Assembly (NCBI RefSeq): GCF_030517065.1
Contig: NZ_CP103950.1
Span: 434,001-498,000 of the forward strand
Source of the DNA: Riemerella columbina
Lineage (GTDB): Bacteria; Bacteroidota; Bacteroidia; Flavobacteriales; Weeksellaceae
Length of the DNA: 64,000 nt
Direction: 5' to 3'
Shown: positions 17,529 through 26,873 of the stretch, in pieces
Layout of the letters: each line of letters begins with the position of its first letter
Position numbering within the stretch: position 1 is the first letter of the stretch
Translations under genes and position numbers: made by a program
The notes under the pieces: generated by a model
What the model was told of the DNA's origin: nothing
The model's input: only the letters and a program-made list of their open reading frames with translations
Database searches by the model: none

Positions 17529-19799
17529 ATGACTTTTGACTTAGATATGATTAAGCGCGTTTACACTGATTTTGAAAACAGAGTAAACGAAGCCAGAGCC
17601 TTTATGGGGCGCCCTCTTACTTATTCTGAAAAAATTCTTTGTGCCCACTTATTTAAAGGCCAAAAACCAGAAGCATTTAAAAGAGGAGAATCTTATGTAG
17701 ATTTTGCACCAGATAGAGTAGCGATGCAAGATGCCACAGCACAGATGGCATTGCTCCAATTTATGCAAGCTGGAAAAACCAAAGTGGCAGTGCCTTCTAC
17801 AGTGCACGCAGACCACTTGATCCAAGCCAGAGTAGGCGCTGATAAAGATTTACAAGAAGCTGAAAACAAAAATAACGAGGTTTACCAATTCCTACAATCG
17901 GTGTCTAATAAATACGGCATTGGCTTCTGGAAGCCAGGGGCAGGGATTATCCACCAAGTGGTATTAGAAAACTATGCATTCCCAGGTGGGATGATGATTG
18001 GAACCGACTCCCACACGCCAAATGCAGGTGGTCTCGGGATGGTGGCGATTGGTGTAGGTGGTGCCGATGCGGTAGATGTAATGGCAGGAATGCCTTGGGA
18101 GCTTAAATTCCCGAAAATGATAGGGATTAAACTTACAGGTAAACTAAGCGGTTGGACAGCTCCTAAAGATGTGATTCTAAAAGTAGCGGGCATCCTTACG
18201 GTAAAAGGAGGTACAGGCGCTATTGTAGAATATTTTGGCGAAGGTGCCGAGGCGCTTTCTTGTACTGGTAAAGGAACTATTTGTAATATGGGAGCGGAGA
18301 TTGGTGCCACGACTTCTATTTTCGCTTATGATGAAAATATGAGCCAATACTTGCGTTCTACCGATAGAGCGGATTTAGCTGATGCAGCCGATGCCATCAA
18401 GCATGTACTCCGTGCTGATGCTGAGGTTTATGAAAATCCAGAGCAATATTACGATCAAGTGATAGAAATCAACCTTTCGGAATTAGAACCACATTTGAAC
18501 GGCCCTTTCTCTCCAGACATCGCGACGCCAATTTCTCAAATGAAAGAAATTGCGGAGAAAAACGGATGGCCAACCAAAGTAGAGGTCGGTTTAATTGGCT
18601 CTTGTACCAACTCTTCTTATGAAGATATTTCTCGTGCCGCTTCCGTAGCGAAACAAGCCAAAGAAAAAAATCTAAAAGTTGCTGCAGAATATACCATTAC
18701 GCCAGGGTCTGAGCAAGTAAGATACACCGTGGAAAGAGACGGCTATTTGGATACTTTTGATCAAATTGGAGGTAAAGTATTTGCCAACGCTTGTGGTCCT
18801 TGTATTGGTCAGTGGGCGAGAGAAGGCGCTGAAAAACAAGAGAAAAACACCATTGTACACTCGTTCAACAGAAACTTCTCTAAAAGAGCCGATGGTAACC
18901 CTAATACTTACGCTTTCGTGGCATCGCCAGAGTTGGTAACGGCACTGGCTATCGCTGGAGATTTAACTTTTGATCCAAGAAAAGACAAACTTAAAAACGA
19001 AAACGGCGAGGAAGTTCTTTTAGATGAACCTCAAGGTTTTGAGTTGCCTCCAAGAGGTTTTGATGTAGATGATCCAGGTTACATTGCACCAGCCGAAGAT
19101 GGTTCTAAGGTGGAAGTGATTGTTTCTCCAGAATCTGACCGTCTTCAGTTGTTAGAGGCGTTCCCAGCGTGGGATGGTAATAATGTCTATGGTGTGAGGT
19201 TGCTCATCAAGGCTTATGGTAAATGTACAACCGACCACATTTCTATGGCGGGACCTTGGTTGAAGTATAGAGGGCATTTGGATAACATCGCGAACAATAC
19301 CCTTATCGGTGCGGTTAATGCATACAATATGGAAACCAACAAAGTGAAAAACGAGCTGAATGGTGAGTATATGGAGGTGCCAGCATCAGCGAGAGCTTAT
19401 AAAAAAGCAGGCGTTAAAACCATTATCGTTGGGGATAACAACTATGGTGAAGGGTCTTCTCGTGAGCACGCAGCGATGCAGCCGAGACACCTTGGTGTAA
19501 TGGCGGTACTGGTGAAGTCATTCGCGCGTATCCACGAAACCAACCTTAAAAAACAAGGTATGTTAGCCTTGACCTTTGCTAATGAGGCTGATTACGATAA
19601 AATCCAAGAAGATGATACTTTCAACTTTATAGATTTGCAAGACTTTGAGCCAGCGAAACCATTGACTATTGAAGTGGTACACGCTGATGGTTCTAAAGAT
19701 ACTATTATGGCAAACCATACATATAACGAAGGGCAAATTGCTTGGTTTAGAGCAGGTTCTGCTTTAAATTTGATTAAGCAAGAGCAAGAAAATAAATAA
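17529..19799 (+). CDS. acn: Aconitate hydratase
   Basis: Interconverts citrate and isocitrate in the TCA cycle using a 4Fe-4S cluster, cytoplasmic. The 756 residues match the mitochondrial-type aconitases. Cluster ligands are Cys359 in GSCTNSS and Cys422/Cys425 in [17 protein letters not shown] near 160 is the substrate region, and the swivelling C-terminal domain carries [15 protein letters not shown] around 640. It is transcribed alone from TATTTTTG at 17485-17492 and ends at a strong terminator. Together with gltA and pdhB it supplies the oxidative TCA route. Confidence 0.95.
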   Translation: MTFDLDMIKRVYTDFENRVNEARAFMGRPLTYSEKILCAHLFKGQKPEAFKRGESYVDFAPDRVAMQDATAQMALLQFMQAGKTKVAVPSTVHADHLIQARVGADKDLQEAENKNNEVYQFLQSVSNKYGIGFWKPGAGIIHQVVLENYAFPGGMMIGTDSHTPNAGGLGMVAIGVGGADAVDVMAGMPWELKFPKMIGIKLTGKLSGWTAPKDVILKVAGILTVKGGTGAIVEYFGEGAEALSCTGKGTICNMGAEIGATTSIFAYDENMSQYLRSTDRADLADAADAIKHVLRADAEVYENPEQYYDQVIEINLSELEPHLNGPFSPDIATPISQMKEIAEKNGWPTKVEVGLIGSCTNSSYEDISRAASVAKQAKEKNLKVAAEYTITPGSEQVRYTVERDGYLDTFDQIGGKVFANACGPCIGQWAREGAEKQEKNTIVHSFNRNFSKRADGNPNTYAFVASPELVTALAIAGDLTFDPRKDKLKNENGEEVLLDEPQGFELPPRGFDVDDPGYIAPAEDGSKVEVIVSPESDRLQLLEAFPAWDGNNVYGVRLLIKAYGKCTTDHISMAGPWLKYRGHLDNIANNTLIGAVNAYNMETNKVKNELNGEYMEVPASARAYKKAGVKTIIVGDNNYGEGSSREHAAMQPRHLGVMAVLVKSFARIHETNLKKQGMLALTFANEADYDKIQEDDTFNFIDLQDFEPAKPLTIEVVHADGSKDTIMANHTYNEGQIAWFRAGSALNLIKQEQENK

Positions 19800-19826
19800 T
19801 AATTTGATTTTAATGGTTAGTAAAGA

Positions 19827-19862
19827 AAACGCCGCTTTCAATTTTTTGAAGCGGCGTTTTTG
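19827..19862 (+). terminator. Terminator after aconitase
   Basis: AAAACGCCGCTTCA-type arms (AACGCCGCTTTCA / TGAAGCGGCGTT) form a long stem followed by a T run. The remaining bases to 20073 are very AT-rich and show nothing else recognisable. Confidence 0.9.
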
Positions 19863-20073
19863 TTTTTTAGAATTTTGTATTATATATATGAAAAAATTTG
19901 ATTGCCCGTTTAATGTAATAATTCTTCCAATATAGGTTAATATAGAGATTATTGGAGTTTATTTAAAGTATTGGTTGTTAATTGATTTTAAATTTATTAA
20001 GTTTCATAAAATTGTAGTTATTATAAAAAATGGGTATATAATTTCATATTATTGCCCTTGAAAGATAAAAAAC

Positions 20074-22596
20074 TTAAAAATTATAGTTAAAGCCTGCGAT
20101 GACATAGCCAGATTGAGCAGCGTGTTCTGAAAATTCTGTATATATTGGATTGTATTTCTGACTATAGATAGAAAAGTTATTAAGATTTAAGATATTATTG
20201 GCCCGTGCATACCAACTGAGTTTCTCATTTATTTTATACGATAATTCTAAATTCATCATTCCAAATGATTGAATGCTTTGGTTTTTAGTATTAAGTAAGT
20301 TAAAATAATAATTCCAATTGAAAGACCACTTCTTCAGATGGTAATTTAGAGTATATATTCCCTCAAAGGTGGTTTGAGTCATATGATCACTCATTGTGTT
20401 TTTTACAAAAATTTTTTGAAGTTTCTGATAAATGCTAAAATTTATTTTACTCTTATTAAAAACGCTTAAAAGTTGATTTTTTATCCCAAAGCTGGAAATA
20501 TTTTGGTGGTTCCATAGATCTGCAATAGAGCTATAATACTCGCCGTAGGTATAGACGGCATCCCATTTAGATTTTATTTTGCCTTTTAAGATTGTATGGT
20601 CAAAACTGATGCCTGAGTAGAAATCCTTTGTTTCAGGAAATAGATTATAACTGATTTTTGATATCGTTTCTTTAAAATCAATATTTTCCGATATCGTTTT
20701 AGGCTTTATACTCAGACTAATGTATGGCCAAAAAAACTTTTGTTTTATAAAATCTCCATAAAAATAGCTTAGCGTCAGGCGGTGTTCATCTCTTATAAAA
20801 TTCTTAGGCAAAAGGCTCGGGGCGAAAATCTCTCTGTAATTTTTAATGATAGGAAAGTTAAGCAGATTTACTATGCTTGGTAATTTTTGTTGTTTTTGAT
20901 AAGAAAATGTAAAATTCTGTTTTTCATCAGTATTCAGATTATACTTAAGTTCTAATTTTGGATTTATATAGAATTGATTTTCAGAGTATAAAGAATAATT
21001 TATGGCTTCCCAACCAATATTCCACCAAAACTGTCCTACATTTTTCCCAAAGACAGAAGACACTGTATGGGCTTGAACTTTTCTTTCAAATTCATTAAAA
21101 CGATCATTAGAATTGCCTATTGAAACGGTATTTTTTAAAAACAAACCATTGTTCCAGTTTTTATTCCATTTGATAGACAAGTCTAAAATCTTCTTGTTTA
21201 ATGAATTATTTTCTGTAAGATCATTGGAAAATATAGAGATTGGGCTTTTATCAATAATAAATTCATAATTATAGTATTGTTTTGAGAATAAAAAATCTGC
21301 TTTTAATTCGTTATTGTTTTTAAAAGGTAAATGAAAACTTAGATTTTGATAGAAGATATTAGATTGGGATGTAATAGGAAACGAAATTGATGATAAAATT
21401 TGGCTATTTTCAGAATCAATATCGCCTGTATTTCTTGAAGGGATGTAGCCTGTAGTTGATACTACATAGCTGTTTTCTCCGATTTGTTGCTTTATCTTTA
21501 ATTGTGTTGTAAGGAGTAGGTTTTTAAAGTTTTTCTTAAGGCTTTCTGAAAAATCATTTCCTTCTTCCAAATAATTAATCTTCTTATCAATAAGCGTTTG
21601 AAATGAAGTATAGCTACCGACGCTAAATAAATAGATTTGGCTCTGTTTTAGTTTTTTATTAAGCTGAAGCGCAATAAGTTGATCGTTATTTTCTTTTCTG
21701 TAATTTGAGTCTTCTTCTGAGAAATTGTAGAGATTCTCTATCTCTTGTTGAAGGGTATTTATATTATTGTTTCGGATATCTTTTAAGCGTTTATAGTCTT
21801 CCTCAGATAGTTGTGATTTTGAAATATTATTGGCATCTAAAATAAGTGCAGTATTACCATTTTCATAGAATTTAAAAAAATTAGAGTGCAGAGCCAATCT
21901 ATTTTTAAAACCTCCAGAAATGTCCAATGCACCCGATAATCTTTTCTTATACTGGTTTTTTAATTTTAAATTAAGGGCTTTACTTTTTTCACCGTCAATA
22001 TTAGTGTATTTTTCAATTAACTCAATGCCATCCAGCATATTAACCGTTATATTTTCTGTAGATAATTTGTGTACCTTTCCAAAAAATTCATTACCATCAA
22101 TAACTATTCTGTCAATGGGCATTCCTCGGTAACTCACATTTCCATCTTTATCAACCTCCATCATAGGCAGTTTTTTGATTACATCTGCTGAAGTTTGGTC
22201 AGACGCTGTGAGTACAGATTTAATATTAAATTTAATGGTATCTTGAGTAATTCGTGCGGTTCTTGGTCTTGATTTTATAACGACTTGCTCTATATCATTA
22301 ACTTTAGGCATAAGTTTAAAAACGAGAGCTTTTATCGGTTCATCTAATTGAATAGTTTTGGTTTGATAAGACCAGTGTTTCACCACCAGAGTAGAGGGGA
22401 TATCTATATTATTAAGTAGAGCTTTACCAGATTGATTGGTGGTTGTAAATTTTTCTTTTCCTTGACTTTTATAGATTATGGTAGCCGAAGAGACGGCATG
22501 AGCATTATTGGCATCTAAAATACTCATCTGTACGCTTGACTGCCCTAGACATACATTAGAGATAAAAAGAATAAAACAGGTAAGCCAAAATTTCAT
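20074..22596 (-). CDS. TonB-dependent-receptor-like outer-membrane protein of the GLPGLI cassette
   Basis: An 840-residue outer-membrane protein. The signal peptide is at 1-18 (ending CLGQ). A carboxypeptidase-regulatory-like beta-sandwich follows (about 20-95), then a plug-like domain (about 105-215, with IDRIVIDGNEFFGK and NMLDGIELIEKYTN), then a large barrel ending in VIAGFNYNF. It is the last gene of a four-gene unit and starts at a TAATG overlap with the preceding GLPGLI gene, which implies coupled translation. Base composition is clearly more AT-rich than the flanking aconitase and trmB genes. The substrate is unknown: import, export of a peptide, or surface assembly are all possible. 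Confidence 0.75.
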   Translation of the reverse strand: MKFWLTCFILFISNVCLGQSSVQMSILDANNAHAVSSATIIYKSQGKEKFTTTNQSGKALLNNIDIPSTLVVKHWSYQTKTIQLDEPIKALVFKLMPKVNDIEQVVIKSRPRTARITQDTIKFNIKSVLTASDQTSADVIKKLPMMEVDKDGNVSYRGMPIDRIVIDGNEFFGKVHKLSTENITVNMLDGIELIEKYTNIDGEKSKALNLKLKNQYKKRLSGALDISGGFKNRLALHSNFFKFYENGNTALILDANNISKSQLSEEDYKRLKDIRNNNINTLQQEIENLYNFSEEDSNYRKENNDQLIALQLNKKLKQSQIYLFSVGSYTSFQTLIDKKINYLEEGNDFSESLKKNFKNLLLTTQLKIKQQIGENSYVVSTTGYIPSRNTGDIDSENSQILSSISFPITSQSNIFYQNLSFHLPFKNNNELKADFLFSKQYYNYEFIIDKSPISIFSNDLTENNSLNKKILDLSIKWNKNWNNGLFLKNTVSIGNSNDRFNEFERKVQAHTVSSVFGKNVGQFWWNIGWEAINYSLYSENQFYINPKLELKYNLNTDEKQNFTFSYQKQQKLPSIVNLLNFPIIKNYREIFAPSLLPKNFIRDEHRLTLSYFYGDFIKQKFFWPYISLSIKPKTISENIDFKETISKISYNLFPETKDFYSGISFDHTILKGKIKSKWDAVYTYGEYYSSIADLWNHQNISSFGIKNQLLSVFNKSKINFSIYQKLQKIFVKNTMSDHMTQTTFEGIYTLNYHLKKWSFNWNYYFNLLNTKNQSIQSFGMMNLELSYKINEKLSWYARANNILNLNNFSIYSQKYNPIYTEFSEHAAQSGYVIAGFNYNF

Positions 22597-23285
22597 TAAA
22601 GTTCTTTAATAGCAGGTCTGGATTTTAATTCTTTTACAAAGTCTTCTTCAGACACTCTTCTCAAGGTTTCATCTGGTAATGGAATATCTATAGCTTTATC
22701 AAGGAAATTGATTGATGTAGCATAGATCGTTCTTACTAATGACTCCGCTTTTAGTACTAACCCAGGAAAGCCATAGTAGAAACTAGGTCCTGCGTTTACA
22801 GGGATTTCTTCTGCCACCCAATAGACCGTCGGGTCATCTTTTCTTTCATATACTTTACAAAGAAAATTATCAATTTTTTCTGAAGCGATGGATTGTAGAT
22901 TTTCTGGTAATGAGTTTTTGTAAACCACATAAAAAGCCCCCTTGACATCCCTTTGGAGCTGAAGCAATTCTTCAGAGTCTATATTTCTGAAATATTCATC
23001 ATTTTTAGATTGAAAACTGTTTTTAGAAAAAGGCTTTTCTATTTTAGATTCTTTAAAATTATAGGTGCCGTATCCAAAAAAACTCCTACCGTTGGATACG
23101 AGTAAAACAAAAGGAACAGGTTGCTTTATGGAAGCTAAATAATTTTGTTTGACAGATTGAGGAATCTGCTCATTATTCAAAAAACTTTCTTGGGGTTTCA
23201 TTATAACTTCGTACTGAACCACAATGCTTTGTGAATAATAAAAATGTGTTGAAATAAACAATAAGAGGTATAGAATCTTACTCAT
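22596..23285 (-). CDS. GLPGLI family protein
   Basis: A 229-residue exported protein with a signal peptide at 1-18 (ending YYSQS). The name-giving motif appears as YYGFPGLVLKAE at about 168-179, in the usual position after a stretch containing VYWVAEEIPVN. GLPGLI proteins are common in Bacteroidota, are often paralogous within a genome and have no established function. It overlaps the gene before by 8 bases and the barrel gene after by one base, so the three are translated as a unit. It is likely periplasmic or attached to the outer membrane. Confidence 0.8.
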   Translation of the reverse strand: MSKILYLLLFISTHFYYSQSIVVQYEVIMKPQESFLNNEQIPQSVKQNYLASIKQPVPFVLLVSNGRSFFGYGTYNFKESKIEKPFSKNSFQSKNDEYFRNIDSEELLQLQRDVKGAFYVVYKNSLPENLQSIASEKIDNFLCKVYERKDDPTVYWVAEEIPVNAGPSFYYGFPGLVLKAESLVRTIYATSINFLDKAIDIPLPDETLRRVSEEDFVKELKSRPAIKEL

Positions 23286-23856
23286 CTGCTTTCTTTTTAT
23301 ATTGTTTCATATACGGCTGTATGTCTATATCTTGGTCTATCTCTTCTATGGCGATTGCGGTATATCGTGCTTCTATCAATTGGAAATCTAATATCATCCC
23401 AGGCATCATCCCCATCTCTGCAGGCGTGCCTTGTAAAGCAATATCTTCCGCATAGTAAGCGTATTCCCCATTATCCAAAGTGGCCTTTCTACACGGATGC
23501 CCCAATATTATTTTTCTCTCATCTGTATCGGTGTAGAGGTGCATACCCTTGGCATTCTTTGTATATTGTTCTCCATCTGTATATTGATAAAGACAAAAAC
23601 TTTGATCATAATCTTTTACCACAAATTCTAATTTGCTGATATTATCTTCCTTAGCGGGAACAAATAAAGAGTGTTTCTCGTTAACCAATAGATAGAACAA
23701 ATCTTTTGCATTTTTTCTTCTCTCATGCAGCTCTGGGCTATCATCTTTGTACTCCTCAAGATTATAAACCTTTTGAAATGTAATTTTATAGGTTTTGATT
23801 TGTGCCTTAACCCCAAAACCGATTATTAAAAGTATTAAAATGAAAATTCTATTCAT
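23278..23856 (-). CDS. Divergent GLPGLI-like exported protein
   Basis: A 192-residue protein with a signal peptide at 1-18 (ending VKAQ). It shares the overall plan of GLPGLI proteins: an early YKITFQKVYN strand, a central LGHPCRKATLDNG segment, then GMMPGMILDF at about 148-157 in place of GLPGLI. The motif is degenerate, so membership is inferred. It is a paralogue of the next gene, with which it overlaps by 8 bases, and follows the small cysteine peptide gene by 53 bases. Confidence 0.65.
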   Translation of the reverse strand: MNRIFILILLIIGFGVKAQIKTYKITFQKVYNLEEYKDDSPELHERRKNAKDLFYLLVNEKHSLFVPAKEDNISKLEFVVKDYDQSFCLYQYTDGEQYTKNAKGMHLYTDTDERKIILGHPCRKATLDNGEYAYYAEDIALQGTPAEMGMMPGMILDFQLIEARYTAIAIEEIDQDIDIQPYMKQYKKKADE

Positions 23857-23909
23857 AATAAAATTAAGAATTTAGGGACATACAAATGCCCCTAAATTAA
23901 TTAGAATGA

Positions 23910-24084
23910 TTACTTTTGTCTTTTAACTACACAATCCAATTTGATACAGTTATTCCCACAGTCTGTCGCTTCACATTCAATTACATGTTTTGCTTCTGTT
24001 TGAACTTTCTTTACTTCTTTCTCTTTTGCACCCATAATTCCTGCAACACCAAGCGTTGCAACTAACTAATAATAATTTTTTCAT
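23910..24084 (-). pseudogene. Frameshifted gene for a short exported four-cysteine peptide
   Basis: From the ATG at 24084 the frame reads MKKLLLV and is then broken. Removing one copy of a 4-base tandem duplication (TTAGTTAG near 24062-24067) restores a 56-residue product: a signal-like segment (MKKLLLVATLGVAGIMGAK), a charged linker (KEKEVKKVQTEAKHVIE) and a tail CEATDCGNNCIKLDC with symmetric spacing C-x4-C-x3-C-x4-C. As written, only an internal ATG (encoding MGAKEK) could give the 41-residue tail without a signal. It is the first gene of the GLPGLI cassette, directly behind its promoter. It could be a secreted peptide, a metal binder, or a substrate handled by the downstream proteins. No family was recognised. 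Confidence 0.6.
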
Positions 24085-24113
24085 AATTAAAAAAATTAAA
24101 TTGTTAACTTCTG

Positions 24114-24145
24114 CAAAGATAGAAATAATAATTTTAATATGCAAA
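24114..24145 (-). promoter_or_regulatory. Promoter of the peptide-GLPGLI-barrel cassette
   Basis: Minus strand: TATCTTTG (24114-24121) with TTTG 20 bases upstream (24142-24145). It lies 30 bases before the small peptide start and is the only strong promoter for the four genes. Confidence 0.7.
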
Positions 24146-24171
24146 ATTATTTAGGATATAACCGTTAAAAA

Positions 24172-24849
24172 TCACTTAAGTCTAAATTTAATATAAGTAA
24201 TTGTTTTTCCTTTGGAAGAAAACAGGCCTTCGTAATAGGTTTTAATCTCTCTGAGGAGTGGTGTTTCGGGGTCGTATTCAGGTGCACCGTAGATATCGTG
24301 GTGAGCGGAGATGATTTCGTGCCCCAAACCTTGCAACAAGCCCAAAGTATAGCCGTGTAAAAATTCAGAGTCCGTTTTCAGGTGGATGACGCCCTCTGGC
24401 TTTAGGATTTTTTTGTACCGCTCAAGAAAATCAGGGTGGGTTAGGCGGTGCTTGGTGCGTCGGTATTTAATCTGTGGATCGGGGAAGGTAATCCAAATTT
24501 CATCTACTTCATTTGGTGCGAAACAGTGGTCAATCAGCTCAATCTTAGTTCTTAAAAAAGCCACATTATGAAGATTTTGTGCCAATGCGGCTTTTGCACC
24601 GAACCAAAATCTCGCCCCTTTAATATCCACACCAATAAAATTTTTATCAGGAAATGCCTGTGCCAGCCCCACGCTATATTCGCCCTTGCCACAGCCCAAT
24701 TCTAACACGATAGGATGGTCGTTTTTAAACACTTTTTCTCGCCATTTTCCTGCCATAGGATAGCCAGAAAGGGTTTCCTCTCGGCTGGGCTGGTACACGT
24801 TTTCTAATATTTTATTCTCCGCGAAACGCTCTAATTTATTCTTTCCCAA
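24172..24849 (-). CDS. trmB: tRNA (guanine-N7-)-methyltransferase
   Basis: Methylates G46 in the variable loop of tRNAs using S-adenosylmethionine. It has 225 residues. The SAM-binding motif is VLELGCGKGEYSVGLA at about 47-62, and the family-specific motif is IWITFPDPQIKYRRTKHRL at about 117-135. The protein begins MGKNKLERFAEN, a typical flavobacterial TrmB start. The start codon here is TTG (24847-24849), since no ATG lies in frame at that place. A -7 element TAATTTTG at 24869-24876 is suitably placed just upstream. Confidence 0.93.
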   Translation of the reverse strand: MGKNKLERFAENKILENVYQPSREETLSGYPMAGKWREKVFKNDHPIVLELGCGKGEYSVGLAQAFPDKNFIGVDIKGARFWFGAKAALAQNLHNVAFLRTKIELIDHCFAPNEVDEIWITFPDPQIKYRRTKHRLTHPDFLERYKKILKPEGVIHLKTDSEFLHGYTLGLLQGLGHEIISAHHDIYGAPEYDPETPLLREIKTYYEGLFSSKGKTITYIKFRLK

Positions 24850-24949
24850 AATTGATTTTTTTAGGTTGCAAAATTACATATTTAATCTTAGACTATGAGA
24901 AAAAGCCGACATAAACCTTATGGAGATTTACAAAAATAAGGCTTAGAAC

Positions 24950-25942
24950 TTAAGAAACCAACAAGCTACACCCCCGAATATCCGAATGGTCAATCCGCCC
25001 TAACACTTCAAAAGCGAAAGGATACCTCGGGTTGATTTTTCCTAAATCTTGGGTGGCAATAAAGCTGCAAGAATGGCGATTAGCCAAGTCAATAATGTTG
25101 ATAGCACCTGTTTTTCCATCTGCAACATAAGAAAAAGGATCTTCGGTATTGCGGATTAAAATGCGCATCCACGCTGGCGTTTGGTAGATATTATCCCCCA
25201 AAGAATAGGCTTGAGAAAGCAACTCCGTCATAGAGTATTCGGAGAAAATATTCTGGGTTTTAAAGGCTTTTTTGAGGATAGACAGCAACTCGTCTTTGGT
25301 TATTTCTTCCTTTCTGCCCTTCATTCCACCCGTTTCTATGATTTTGAGTTCTGGGAAATTGGGTGCTTCCAGATTTTCGGCTTTCAAGGTGTCCAAATAA
25401 TCCAATAGCGCAAAGGAAACTCCAAACAAAATGGTCGGTTGTTTTTGGGCTTGGAGCTCTAAAAGTAAGCGGTATAAATCCAAATGGTTGTAGAGGTAAT
25501 AGCCATTTTCCGCCCGTGCAGATTGCTTCATCAGAAAATCCACCATATATACCAAAGAGGAGTTTTGGCGCTCCAAATAATTGGGCAAAAGCCCTAAAAA
25601 TACGAAATTTCGCGGCTTTCCAATAAAATGTTCAAAGCTTTTGTAAAGGCTTTCTTGGTAGAGTTTTTCCTCGGCAATCCAGTGTTTAGAAAGGTTAGCC
25701 TGCGTGGTGCCAGAGCTTTGGAAATAGAAATGAGCCGTTTTATTTTGGTCTAATACGGTATGATTTTTAAACATCTCAATCGGCAAAAAAGGAATCTCCT
25801 CAACCGCTGAAACACGCTCAGGATTGATGTTGAGAAAATCAACAAACTGCCGATAAACGGTCACATTTTCATATTGATAGCGAAAGGTTTCAAGACACGC
25901 CGCATCAAAATCTTGTGCTGTTTGGATGTTGAAAATCTTCAT
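24950..25942 (-). CDS. LuxE-like acyl-protein synthetase / adenylating enzyme
   Basis: A 330-residue member of the LuxE/phenylacetate-CoA-ligase-like branch of adenylating enzymes. Visible motifs are QSSGTTQANLSKHW at about 74-87 (nucleotide-binding loop), IIETGGMKGRKEEIT near 205-220 and SEYSMTELLSQAY near 240-253. It probably activates a carboxylic acid as an acyl-AMP for transfer to a protein or thiol. No luciferase or acyl-carrier partner is nearby. It is the last gene of the valS-DUF4241-ribokinase operon, 14 bases after the kinase. The substrate is unknown. Confidence 0.7.
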   Translation of the reverse strand: MKIFNIQTAQDFDAACLETFRYQYENVTVYRQFVDFLNINPERVSAVEEIPFLPIEMFKNHTVLDQNKTAHFYFQSSGTTQANLSKHWIAEEKLYQESLYKSFEHFIGKPRNFVFLGLLPNYLERQNSSLVYMVDFLMKQSARAENGYYLYNHLDLYRLLLELQAQKQPTILFGVSFALLDYLDTLKAENLEAPNFPELKIIETGGMKGRKEEITKDELLSILKKAFKTQNIFSEYSMTELLSQAYSLGDNIYQTPAWMRILIRNTEDPFSYVADGKTGAINIIDLANRHSCSFIATQDLGKINPRYPFAFEVLGRIDHSDIRGCSLLVS

Positions 25943-25956
25943 AATAGATTAGAATT

Positions 25957-26856
25957 TTAATCCAATTTCAAGTCTTTTAGATGAGGTAATCCTTTCTGAG
26001 AGCCTCTTTTTTCGGCTACTTTTAGAGAAATGGTATTCCCGAGTTTCACACAATCATTCACCGTATTGCCGTGGCATAGCGCTACCGCAAACCCTGATGT
26101 AAAGGCGTCTCCCACTCCCATTTTAAACACTTCTTTACCGTTTTCTGGATCGTTTCTGAGGTATTTCATCTCGTTGCCATCATAGTAAATAGTGGAGTTG
26201 ATGCCATCTCTTACGAAAAGGCGATTGGGTAATTTTTGCAAAATGGTTTCGTGGTGGTTCTCGCCAAAAATAATAGGTAAGTCATTGGTTTTCGCTACGA
26301 TAAAGCTGGCGTAATCAATCAACTCTTGTGATAATCGGCGGGCTGGAGAGGCGTAGATGCCTAATTTTTTGCCGTGTTTTTTACAGAGTTCTAAGGTTTT
26401 AAGCACCGTTTCTTCAGAAAGCTCTAATTGTGTGAGCACCAAATCTGCGGCATCAAAAACTTTTTCTGCGTTTTGGATGTGCTTAGGTTTTAGGGAATAG
26501 TTGGCAGAAGGTGCCACGATGATGCTGTTTTCGCCATTAGCACTGATGACATAGGCGGTTCCAGTTTCATTTCTGGAGTCTTCTTTTACAAAACCTACAT
26601 TGATGCCTTCATCAATTAAATGCCGTAAAATCTGTTGTCCATAAGGATCCATTCCCACACAGCCGATAAAATAAGTTTGGGCGCCCAGCCGAGAAACTCC
26701 CACGGCTTGGTTGACACCTTTACCACCGAAAAAGTTTTCAAAAGACTCTGCCATAATGGTTTCGCCTGGTGCTGGGTGGAATGGTGTGTTGAGTATTAAA
26801 TCTATAGATGAGCTTCCTACTACTACTATTTTAGGTTGATATGAAGTACGTTTCAT
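25957..26856 (-). CDS. rbsK: Ribokinase (PfkB-family sugar kinase)
   Basis: Phosphorylates D-ribose (or a similar sugar) at the 5 position with ATP. It has 299 residues. The N-terminal substrate motif VVVGSSSIDLILNTPFHP is at 10-27, GGKGVNQAVGVSRLGA at about 43-58 is the sugar-binding signature, and GVGDAFTSGF at about 247-256 is the PfkB anion-hole motif with the catalytic Asp. No ribose transporter is adjacent. The gene sits between the DUF4241 and LuxE-like genes with 14-17 base gaps. Ribokinase is the best guess within PfkB; another nucleoside or sugar kinase is possible. Confidence 0.85.
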   Translation of the reverse strand: MKRTSYQPKIVVVGSSSIDLILNTPFHPAPGETIMAESFENFFGGKGVNQAVGVSRLGAQTYFIGCVGMDPYGQQILRHLIDEGINVGFVKEDSRNETGTAYVISANGENSIIVAPSANYSLKPKHIQNAEKVFDAADLVLTQLELSEETVLKTLELCKKHGKKLGIYASPARRLSQELIDYASFIVAKTNDLPIIFGENHHETILQKLPNRLFVRDGINSTIYYDGNEMKYLRNDPENGKEVFKMGVGDAFTSGFAVALCHGNTVNDCVKLGNTISLKVAEKRGSQKGLPHLKDLKLD

Positions 26857-26873
26857 TGTTGGTTTGGGGTGTT

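Noticed and set aside
24950-25942. A luminescence (lux) system
   Set aside because: Only the LuxE-like domain is present; no luciferase, reductase or acyl-transferase genes are nearby.
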